A stretch of 13,708 nucleotides of DNA from assembly GCA_937890745.1 (NCBI GenBank), contig CALADH010000018.1:1-13708 (forward strand), given 5' to 3'. Position 1 is the first letter of the stretch, and every line of letters starts with the position of its first letter. This DNA is from Scybalocola_A sp900557175 (GTDB taxonomy: Bacteria > Bacillota > Clostridia > Lachnospirales > Lachnospiraceae). Below the pieces are notes generated by a model. That model searched no databases. It saw nothing but the letters and a program-made list of their open reading frames with translations, and was not told the origin of the DNA. Made by a program: the position numbers and the translations under genes. Shown here piece after piece: positions 1 through 5,928 of this stretch.

Positions 1-309
1 TTTTCTTATAAGGAATTCTCATTTTGACTTGTACTATTTATATTCTAGCACCATCTTTCACAGTATTTTCCTCCGTAAATCTTTAGATTTTTACGGCGAA
101 AATTGATTCAAAACTTGCATTTTCATATCAGGGCTTCTAAAAAATTTGGCGTATAAAATGGCGCACTTGAGGGTGTTCGAGTGCCGACAAACGTTGATTT
201 TAAAGGCTTTTTCGTGGGTCAGTTGATATCATGCCGTAACAGATGAAAAGTACCTTTATCATACACGGTCTCCCTCGCTAATCGCTCTATCTTATAAGTT
301 TCTCTGTAT
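1..309. other. Non-coding left end, possible remnant of a dispersed repeat or mobile element
   Basis: I see no convincing gene here. Two short hairpins are visible. One pairs CCGTAAA (73-79) with TTTACGG (90-96). The other, around 164-184, pairs CACTTGA with TCGAGTG across a six-base loop. A 46-codon minus-strand stretch without stops (about 92-227) lacks an ATG near its upstream end and lacks a ribosome binding site. A 22-codon plus-strand ORF begins at 158 and also lacks a good ribosome binding site. The small translated pieces have the look of short ORFs that recur in clostridial intergenic repeats, but that is an impression from memory and not a demonstrated match. Confidence 0.3.
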
Positions 310-528
310 TTAATATTCCTTTTCTATCTCACCCTCTATGCCGTACATCGTCCTAAATTTTTCAATATCCGCCGCATCTTTGATAAGCATCACTTCTTCC
401 ATTTTTCCTGTATATATATCCTTAAACCCTACAACCTGTTCTCCGCTGCAGATGCTTGCTCTGATTATCGGTTTTTGCCTTTCCTTATCGTAGGTGCAAA
501 CAAAAGCTTTCTTTCTGAATAATTTCAT
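310..528 (-). CDS. Small conserved-looking protein of unknown function, 72 aa
   Basis: The function is not recognised with confidence. The 72-residue product begins MKLFRKKAFVC, has a central segment with two cysteines (C11 and C27), a GEQVVGFKDI stretch at 29-38, and a charged C-terminus ending EIEKEY. It has no signal peptide and no membrane segment, so it should be a small cytoplasmic protein. The general shape resembles small Lachnospiraceae proteins that databases sometimes mislabel as aspartate dehydrogenase; it is far too short for that enzyme. An upstream ATG at 540 is possible, but its AAAGG lies only 2 bases away, so the internal ATG at 528, with GGGGA about 5 bases upstream, is preferred. 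It is last in the minus-strand series and probably forms its own unit, since 155 bases separate it from the YgjP-like gene. Confidence 0.6.
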   Translation of the reverse strand: MKLFRKKAFVCTYDKERQKPIIRASICSGEQVVGFKDIYTGKMEEVMLIKDAADIEKFRTMYGIEGEIEKEY

Positions 529-596
529 ATTAATCCCCATAACCTTTCAATATGTACTGCTTTAAATTAGAATTTACAGTATGCAAAAAATGTATA

Positions 597-644
597 TCAC
601 TTTTTTATCTCCGCTTCAAAAATCATAATTTCATTTTTACTCAT
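597..644 (-). other. Possible 15-codon ORF or 5' remnant of a lost gene
   Basis: An ATG at 644 is preceded by AGGGGTG with a 3-base gap, a good ribosome binding site, but the frame stops after 15 codons (MSKNEIMIFEAEIKK). A strong start signal on such a short frame suggests either a tiny peptide or the truncated beginning of a deleted gene. The opening NEIMIFE is reminiscent of the N-termini of phage antirepressor (Bro-N) proteins, but 15 residues are too few to claim that. The remaining sequence between the flanking genes (541-695) is AT-rich and shows nothing else. Confidence 0.2.
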
Positions 645-695
645 ATTCACCCCTATTCTCTTTTTATTTAATAACCGATACAGCTTAACATATAC

Positions 696-1073
696 CTACA
701 TAACTCGGTTAAGATACAAACTGCCGTTTTCTCTCAGCCATTTCTTACATCTGCGATATTGTGGGAATACGCATTCAACCTCTGCATAAAATTCTGCCGA
801 ATGATTCATATGTTTTCTGTGACAGAGTTCATGGACAACGACATAATCAATGACATCTCCCGGAAACAATATCAATAGACAATTGAAATTCAAATTTCCC
901 TTCGCAGAACAACTTCCCCATCGGGAACGCTGATTACGGATTGTGATTCTTCCATAATCAACGCCTACCATTGGCGCATGCATGAGAATCTTATCCATAT
1001 GTAATTCGATGGCTATTGTCTTGCGTTTACTGTAAATAATATTTACTTGCAAATCATCAGGCATATACAACAT
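696..1073 (-). CDS. YgjP/DUF45-like zinc metallopeptidase, shortened form
   Basis: This is a member of the YgjP-like (DUF45, SprT/WSS1-related) metal-dependent hydrolases. The signature block ITIRNQRSRWGSCS runs directly into NLNFN and then the zinc motif HELCH (about residues 81-85), followed by a third ligand in the NHS motif (about 91) and the family C-terminus with a WLRENG stretch. The chemistry and catalytic residues therefore look intact. What is missing is the helical segment that normally separates the N-terminal strand ending in (R/H)AP from the GV-YGRITIR segment: here MHAPM passes straight to VGVDYGRI. The protein is about 125 residues, whereas I expect roughly 170-230 for the family, so this is an in-frame internal deletion of some 60 or more residues. 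The start at 1073 is chosen because AGGAG is 6 bases away; the ATG at 1076 is only 3 bases away. An 11-bp hairpin lies immediately 5' of the ribosome binding site. The in vivo substrate of this family is unclear. Confidence 0.8.
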   Translation of the reverse strand: MLYMPDDLQVNIIYSKRKTIAIELHMDKILMHAPMVGVDYGRITIRNQRSRWGSCSAKGNLNFNCLLILFPGDVIDYVVVHELCHRKHMNHSAEFYAEVECVFPQYRRCKKWLRENGSLYLNRVM

Positions 1074-1180
1074 CATACGCTCCTTTGATCACAAAACTCA
1101 GAAGCTAAATAATCTTCATTTTTGTGACCAGCTTCCAATCCACAAAAAACCGGCCCGTCATTGATCGGCGCTGCATTCAT
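1073..1180 (-). CDS. Possible 35-codon ORF overlapping the YgjP-like start
   Basis: The ATG at 1180 has AGGA 5 bases upstream, and the frame runs for 35 codons (start MNAAPINDGPVF, end EFCDQRSV). Its TGA at 1073-1075 overlaps the ATG of the YgjP-like gene, the arrangement seen in translationally coupled pairs. The product matches nothing I recognise. It has two cysteines and no membrane segment. The last codons run through a hairpin that sits beside the next gene's ribosome binding site, so a leader-ORF role is conceivable. It may equally be chance or the end of an eroded gene: the same frame is open upstream to only about 1215. Confidence 0.3.
   Translation of the reverse strand: MNAAPINDGPVFCGLEAGHKNEDYLASEFCDQRSV
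1086..1130 (-). promoter_or_regulatory. Stem-loop adjoining the YgjP-like ribosome binding site
   Basis: On minus-strand RNA, TGGTCACAAAA (1130-1120) pairs with TTTTGTGATCA (1096-1086) to give an 11-bp stem with one G-U pair. Inside it a second stem pairs GAAG (1117-1114) with CTTC (1104-1101). The base of the stem touches the AAGGAG ribosome binding site (1085-1080). This is well placed to affect translation of the YgjP-like gene, and translation of the overlapping short ORF would open it. No T-run follows, so it is not a terminator. Confidence 0.45.
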
Positions 1181-1227
1181 AAATATCCTGTCGAACCGGC
1201 ATATCTTCCCCCCTTATTATCAATGCG

Positions 1228-1539
1228 TTAATTTTTCTCCATTCCCGTATCGACAATCCTACACACAACGCCGCCATTGATAACAAACATAACTTTTCCC
1301 TTTGCCTCATCTCCAAGTTTATCATACAACCTTCCGGCACTCATAGATTCTCCCTTTACAGTATATGGGCTGTTCGCCACATAGCCGACTTTTCCAAGCC
1401 CTTTAACCACCACCTGTATTGCTTCCTTGTCATACTCATTATCAGGCTCTTTGACAAGCTTCACTTTCATTCCTTTTTCCATAAAATTGCTTCCAAAATA
1501 ATGATTGCAGCCGGCTATTGTAAAATACATTTCATTCAT
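1228..1539 (-). CDS. Standalone HIRAN-domain protein, 103 aa
   Basis: The whole protein is a single HIRAN domain. Family hallmarks are the opening strand FTIAGCNHYFG (6-16), the EPDNEYDKEAIQV motif (31-43) and GKVGYVANSPYTV (49-61). HIRAN domains bind DNA ends: in human HLTF the domain holds the 3' end of single-stranded DNA during fork remodelling. In bacteria they occur alone or attached to helicases and nucleases. No catalytic residues are present, so a nucleic-acid-binding or adaptor role is the likely one. The start at 1539 is chosen because GGAGG is 8 bases upstream; the ATG at 1545 has only 2 bases of spacing. It lies downstream of the WYL regulator, separated by a hairpin and a possible promoter. 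It could be an accessory factor for the upstream helicase, but nothing in the sequence proves this. Confidence 0.85.
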   Translation of the reverse strand: MNEMYFTIAGCNHYFGSNFMEKGMKVKLVKEPDNEYDKEAIQVVVKGLGKVGYVANSPYTVKGESMSAGRLYDKLGDEAKGKVMFVINGGVVCRIVDTGMEKN

Positions 1540-1563
1540 CGTCATATCCTCCTCATATCAAAA

Positions 1564-1578
1564 AAGAGTTTACCTCTT
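1564..1578 (-). promoter_or_regulatory. Short hairpin with T-run in the HIRAN leader
   Basis: On the minus strand AAGAG and CTCTT form a 5-bp stem with a five-base loop, followed by six T residues (1565-1560). It lies between the possible -10 box at 1590-1595 and the HIRAN ribosome binding site. The stem is short and AT-rich, so it is at best a weak attenuator-like element. Confidence 0.2.
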
Positions 1579-1589
1579 ATCTGATTCTT

Positions 1590-1618
1590 ATTATACAAAT
1601 CAAGGTGTCCCATAAACA
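1590..1618 (-). promoter_or_regulatory. Possible promoter of the HIRAN gene
   Basis: A perfect TATAAT lies at 1595-1590 on the minus strand, about 50 bases before the HIRAN start. The matching -35 position (1618-1613, TGTTTA) is a poor match to TTGACA, so the call rests on the -10 box alone. It falls just after a terminator-like hairpin, which would make HIRAN and the genes after it an independent unit. Confidence 0.35.
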
Positions 1619-1625
1619 CACCTTG
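1601..1625 (-). terminator. Terminator-like hairpin after the WYL gene
   Basis: CAAGGTGT and ACACCTTG form a perfect 8-bp stem around a nine-base loop, starting 17 bases past the WYL stop codon. The following minus-strand sequence is only moderately T-rich (ATTTGTAT), so termination is probably partial. It marks the likely end of the helicase-WYL transcript. Confidence 0.45.
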
Positions 1626-1641
1626 CAAGCCGAATTTATGT

Positions 1642-2640
1642 TCACGTTGACTTCTTATATTGTTGTACTAATCTGTCAATTTCATCATTCATCATGGCAA
1701 CGACATGGGCTGGACCTGTAAGCGTCACCCCTTCGCCAAGTCCAATAACCCACGCTAAAAACTGACGGCTGACTGCGACTTGAACATTCACTGCAAAACG
1801 CTGATCATTTAAACGCATCATGGACACATCTTTTCCAAAGCGATCAATCATCACACCCGCAAAGACATTGTCACATTCCATTCGCACCCATTCTTCTTTG
1901 CCTCCATACATGCCAAACATTTTTTTAGTATATGCCGCCATATCAAATGACTTAAATACTTGTTTACCTTCTCTGCTTTTACCATTCGACTTAATATGAA
2001 GCATCTTATCCACTCGGAAATGCTTAATAATCCCTTCGTGGCTATCGTATGCAATTAAATAATAATTTTCATCATCCCATGATAATGCCCACGGACTGAC
2101 CTCATATAACGCGCCATCATGCCTAAGTTCCAGTTTTTTATCCACATTCCATTGAAAATACTGAAATATAATCTTTGAATTTTCGGCAATTGCCGTATGA
2201 ATTCTGTCCACATTATAATAAATGCTTTCATTCATCGTCTTTACCCGCCCGGCAACAAACACCTGTCTATGTAACTGCGATGCTTCATATTTGCTTGCAA
2301 GACCTTCGATTTTTTTAATCAGCTCGTTCGACTTCTTAGCTGTCATAAATTTTGCCGCCTGAACAGAATCTACAAGCAATTTTAATTCTGCCAGCTCAAA
2401 TTGACGGTTTCCGACATGATATGAATATGTTCTGCCTTCCTGCACTCCAATGATGTCCAAACCGTATACTCTGAGATTTTCAATATCGTTATACAAACTT
2501 TTCCGTTCTGCGCTTATATCATATGCTGCAAGCGCATCGATAATTTCGGCCATAGTCATGCTATGCGTTTCATCTGTTCTCTCAAGCAAAATTTTCATAA
2601 GATATATTAATTTTAATTTTTGATTGGATGACTTAGACAT
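1642..2640 (-). CDS. WYL-domain transcriptional regulator (HTH-WYL-WCX), 332 aa
   Basis: This is a cytoplasmic ligand- or nucleic-acid-sensing transcription factor of the DeoR/YobV type. Residues 1-65 form the winged helix-turn-helix (NQKLKLIYLMKILLERT, then AERKSLYNDIENLRVYGLDI, the typical HTH_11 end). The WYL domain spans about 143-215, with YYL at 193-195 in ENYYLIAYD and the following HFRVDKM segment. A WCX-type C-terminal domain fills about 245-328. The length is normal for the family. The ATG at 2640 is chosen because GGAGGT lies 5 bases upstream; an ATG 24 bases earlier has no such site. It follows the helicase gene by 60 bases on the same strand and is probably cotranscribed. WYL regulators commonly control phage-defence loci, where the domain can respond to nucleic acids. 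I infer that it controls the helicase unit, possibly as a repressor that also regulates itself; no operator was found. Confidence 0.9.
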   Translation of the reverse strand: MSKSSNQKLKLIYLMKILLERTDETHSMTMAEIIDALAAYDISAERKSLYNDIENLRVYGLDIIGVQEGRTYSYHVGNRQFELAELKLLVDSVQAAKFMTAKKSNELIKKIEGLASKYEASQLHRQVFVAGRVKTMNESIYYNVDRIHTAIAENSKIIFQYFQWNVDKKLELRHDGALYEVSPWALSWDDENYYLIAYDSHEGIIKHFRVDKMLHIKSNGKSREGKQVFKSFDMAAYTKKMFGMYGGKEEWVRMECDNVFAGVMIDRFGKDVSMMRLNDQRFAVNVQVAVSRQFLAWVIGLGEGVTLTGPAHVVAMMNDEIDRLVQQYKKST

Positions 2641-2700
2641 CGTACACCTCCGTTTTATCTTCAACTGATTTTCCTACATTGACATCTTTTCATACGTATC

Positions 2701-5700
2701 CTAATCATCCACAAGATCCGGATGCTGATTTTTATATTGTCTGATAATCCGATTCGTATCTGTTACAACATCACATCCAAGCCCAAGATACAATTTCTTA
2801 TCACCAATAATATAAAACGCCTCTTTTGCTCTCGTAGCCGCAACGTTCATTATATTCGGTTCGGTCACTGCCCAACGCGCTGCACCGCTGCTCTGCCGGT
2901 CGGCACCAAGCACAAAAAACACGATTGGCGCCTCTTTGCCCTGAAACGTATGGACAGTTCCAACATTCGTCGGCTTGCCATGTTCATCGTATCTTGTAAA
3001 CCCGATTTTCTGTAATTTTCGCGAAAGATGATAGGCCACATTAGAAAACGGCGTAATGACATAAATTACATCTTTTTCTTTTTTATCTAAAATTTTCGGA
3101 TTTTTATCGCTCATCTCCTTAAGCTTTTGCAGGAGGAATTCCCCCTGTGCTTCTACATATTTATTATCCGCCGTTCCACCAACATCAAACCAGCCTGTTT
3201 TTCCATACTCTTTTATTCCCTGCACCATAAATCCGTCATAGGAAATCGTGTTCGAAATTGTAAACATCGGATACCGGCATCTTCTGTGTACCCATAACGG
3301 AATACCGATCCATGAATCATCGCACTTGTCTTGTTTTCGATAAAATCCGTACTGACTTGCCGCGTCTACTAAGGTTTGTACAGATGCTGATTCTGATAAA
3401 TATTTTTCTGTCACGCCAAAATGCCTGCCCAACATATCCAAAGTATTTGAATCCAATGTAAGCACCGGTTTAATCTGAAGCGGATCACCCACCGCCATCA
3501 CATACTTGCTGCGGTAAATTGCACCGACTGCCGCCTGTGGCAGCGCTTGTCCCGCTTCATCAATAAAAAGATGCCCAAGTGTCTCTTTTCCAAGATTCTT
3601 ACACATACGCGAAATACTGGCAAATGTTGAACTAATCACCGGAATTGTCATATTTATCCAGTTCCACGCTGCCTCAATCACAGCTTTTTTCTCCAAATAT
3701 TTTTTCTGCTGTCCCCATATAATAATGGCCGCTTTTATATTTTTTCTATTCTCATAAAGAAATTGTTTTCGGACACGCAATGCCATAACAAACAATTTGG
3801 ACTGTAAAACCCGATATGACTGGTCAAACCATGGGGTTGACATCTGTAAATCATCATACGCCTGACTCATATTCAGCATTTCCACATGGCTGTCATTTCC
3901 AAGCTTCTCATATGCATGGACTCTCTTTTCCAAATTTGATATTTTATCTGTCGCGGCTATCTGCCAACCGTCAAATTGCCTCTGCAGATCTTCCTGTTTT
4001 TTTGTGCTTAACTCCAGATTTTTCCGGCATAAAAGAATATTATTATTAATTTCTTTCTTCCTTTTACTATATTCTATATCTTCATGACTTAACGCTACAA
4101 GCTGATCTGTAATCTCATTTAACCGACTTCTATATTCCTCTTTCCTTTTCTTTCCTGCAAAAAAGTGCGGGCGTTGTCCTTTGTATATCTGAAGGCACTG
4201 GTTCATACTTTCCATGTTTTTTCGGACAGTTTCCGTTCTGTCTTCTGCCGCCTCCAGCTGGGCTTTCAGCTGTTCCAACTGCTGCCTGTGTTCCTGTCTG
4301 TCTGCTTCGAGCTTCTGAAGCTCTGTATTCAATTCATTTTTCTTTTTCTCTAAATCTTTTTGATAGTTGGCACAAAACATATCCAACGCCTTAATGCACT
4401 CCTGATATGTCCGGATACCGTCTGCAAATGCCTGCATTTTTATCTGAACCGCTTTTGCTTCTTCATAGTGCTTCAGAAATTGTTTATATATATCTTGATC
4501 CGGCACATATTCCTCCTCCAAATATTTATGAATATGCTTCATATTTTTGAGGATATTCGCCATATTATCTGTTTTTCCGCCCTCAAGGGAAAATACTCCC
4601 CAAAACTTTTCTTCTCCCGGAACAGATTCTTTGAACAGTTCCTCCCTTTTCTTACCATTCTCATCTTCCAGCCACTTTGAGGATAACTTCGCATTCGATA
4701 TCTCACGAAAATAATCCGCCTCTTTGAGTTCCTCCAGCAAAGCTTTATCAACTTCCTTACTCAACGGAAGTTCGTTCACAATGTTTTGAACCGCACCGTT
4801 ATTCGAGCTCGCAACCACGATACTATTTTCAATAATGTATTCTGGGATTTCCCCAATCGATGCATGATTAAAATAAATCGTTTTATCTGTTCCCTCGATA
4901 AAATGATTCGAAAGATTTGCAATATCATACGCCTGCTGCACGACTAATTGTGCAAATATATCTTTCAAAAGTGTTGTTTTTCCGGTTCCGGGCGGGCCAT
5001 TGACACTTCGCATCCGATTATTGTCAAAACCAACGGATAAATTTACTGCAACCTGCTGCATTAGAGAAAGCGCATACTTTGTATTGCTCGGAAACCTTCC
5101 CAAGGGATAGCTCTTTGGCTGGAGAATCTGTTCAAATATATGCGGTTGAAAATTCACAGAATCCTTTTTACTGTCAAGGTTTCTGCGTTCCTCTTTATTT
5201 CCATACAAATAGGCGTTCAGATTATCCGTTTCGATCCTCTTTGCTTTTTCCAAATCATCAATAAAAAAAGAATGCAGATTCGTCGCCTCTGTCTCTATAT
5301 TTTCCAAAAGCTGTATCCGACAGTTTGCCGCATCAACGCCATATCGCAGGAGTTCTTTTTGTATTGCCGCATTAAACTTCTCCGGATCTGCGACTGTCTC
5401 ATCAAAATCCTGAGAAAGCTGATTTTTAAAATTTTCCTCAAATTCCCGAAACTCCTTCTCATGAGGAACTTTTTTGTAATACCGTATGTAAGCACTTTCT
5501 GTAAAAAATGTCATATCCGACAGAAAATTAAGATTCCTGTCAAAATACAGCGCAAAACTGAATTTATCTCCGAGACGAATTTCCTCATCCGTCGGTTTCA
5601 AATGATACTTTTCACGAAGAATTGCCGCCACTTCCTGAAATTTAAAAACATCAAAATAGACAACGACACCGCCCTTTTGCCGTTGATTCCATTTCTTCTT

Positions 5701-5847
5701 TTTAATTTCGTATAGAAACAAAGAATAGAAATCTTGTCCCTGCAAATCATTCATCGTAAGGATATTCTTATCCTTGAGACTAATGTCGCCTTCCGATAAA
5801 TGTTCTACCATTATCCATGATTCTAAAATCTTATCTTTTTCTATCAT
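2701..5847 (-). CDS. UPF1-like superfamily 1 helicase with coiled-coil insertion, 1048 aa
   Basis: This is a large cytoplasmic ATP-dependent nucleic-acid helicase or translocase of the COG1112/UPF1-like SF1 group. All core motifs are present: Walker A GPPGTGKT (284-291), Walker B/motif II FIDEAGQ (761-767), motif III GDPLQIKP (787-794), motif IV-like HRRCRYP (854-860), motif V GTVHTFQGKEAP (963-974) and motif VI NVAATRAKEAF (1001-1011). Between motif I and motif II lies a long insertion. Its part at about 490-650 is rich in K, E, Q and L with heptad-like spacing, very likely a coiled coil. The N-terminal 250 residues, opening ILESWIMVEHLSEGDI, match a module I have seen on such proteins but cannot assign a fold to. 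No nuclease, protease or PLD motif is visible, and the chain ends about 35 residues after motif VI. GAAGGAG lies 12 bases before the ATG, a rather long gap with no better start. It sits between rlmD and a WYL regulator. A role in phage or plasmid defence is inference; RNA or replication-fork remodelling is the alternative. Confidence 0.88.
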   Translation of the reverse strand: MIEKDKILESWIMVEHLSEGDISLKDKNILTMNDLQGQDFYSLFLYEIKKKKWNQRQKGGVVVYFDVFKFQEVAAILREKYHLKPTDEEIRLGDKFSFALYFDRNLNFLSDMTFFTESAYIRYYKKVPHEKEFREFEENFKNQLSQDFDETVADPEKFNAAIQKELLRYGVDAANCRIQLLENIETEATNLHSFFIDDLEKAKRIETDNLNAYLYGNKEERRNLDSKKDSVNFQPHIFEQILQPKSYPLGRFPSNTKYALSLMQQVAVNLSVGFDNNRMRSVNGPPGTGKTTLLKDIFAQLVVQQAYDIANLSNHFIEGTDKTIYFNHASIGEIPEYIIENSIVVASSNNGAVQNIVNELPLSKEVDKALLEELKEADYFREISNAKLSSKWLEDENGKKREELFKESVPGEEKFWGVFSLEGGKTDNMANILKNMKHIHKYLEEEYVPDQDIYKQFLKHYEEAKAVQIKMQAFADGIRTYQECIKALDMFCANYQKDLEKKKNELNTELQKLEADRQEHRQQLEQLKAQLEAAEDRTETVRKNMESMNQCLQIYKGQRPHFFAGKKRKEEYRSRLNEITDQLVALSHEDIEYSKRKKEINNNILLCRKNLELSTKKQEDLQRQFDGWQIAATDKISNLEKRVHAYEKLGNDSHVEMLNMSQAYDDLQMSTPWFDQSYRVLQSKLFVMALRVRKQFLYENRKNIKAAIIIWGQQKKYLEKKAVIEAAWNWINMTIPVISSTFASISRMCKNLGKETLGHLFIDEAGQALPQAAVGAIYRSKYVMAVGDPLQIKPVLTLDSNTLDMLGRHFGVTEKYLSESASVQTLVDAASQYGFYRKQDKCDDSWIGIPLWVHRRCRYPMFTISNTISYDGFMVQGIKEYGKTGWFDVGGTADNKYVEAQGEFLLQKLKEMSDKNPKILDKKEKDVIYVITPFSNVAYHLSRKLQKIGFTRYDEHGKPTNVGTVHTFQGKEAPIVFFVLGADRQSSGAARWAVTEPNIMNVAATRAKEAFYIIGDKKLYLGLGCDVVTDTNRIIRQYKNQHPDLVDD

Positions 5848-5872
5848 TCGTAAGCAAAACTCCTTCGTATCT

Positions 5873-5899
5873 ATTCTAATTATCTATCTACGTTTTCAA
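5873..5899 (-). promoter_or_regulatory. Weak possible promoter before the helicase gene
   Basis: On the minus strand TTGAAA (5899-5894) and TAGAAT (5878-5873) are each one base off consensus, but the spacer is only 15 bases. It lies in the 81-base gap between rlmD and the helicase gene. No clear rlmD terminator precedes it; a CGGATATCCG palindrome at 5916-5925 is present but no T-run follows. Read-through from the rlmD operon is therefore possible. Confidence 0.25.
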
Positions 5900-5928
5900 T
5901 CCACTCAGAAACAGCCGGATATCCGTTT

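Noticed and set aside
1158..1340. 60-codon minus-strand frame overlapping the end of the HIRAN gene
   Set aside because: It overlaps a clear HIRAN domain in another frame, and its start has no ribosome binding site.
5140..5715. 191-codon plus-strand frame inside the helicase gene
   Set aside because: It lies antisense to the conserved helicase N-terminal region, is full of hydrophobic and basic low-complexity runs, and shows no family motif or ribosome binding site.
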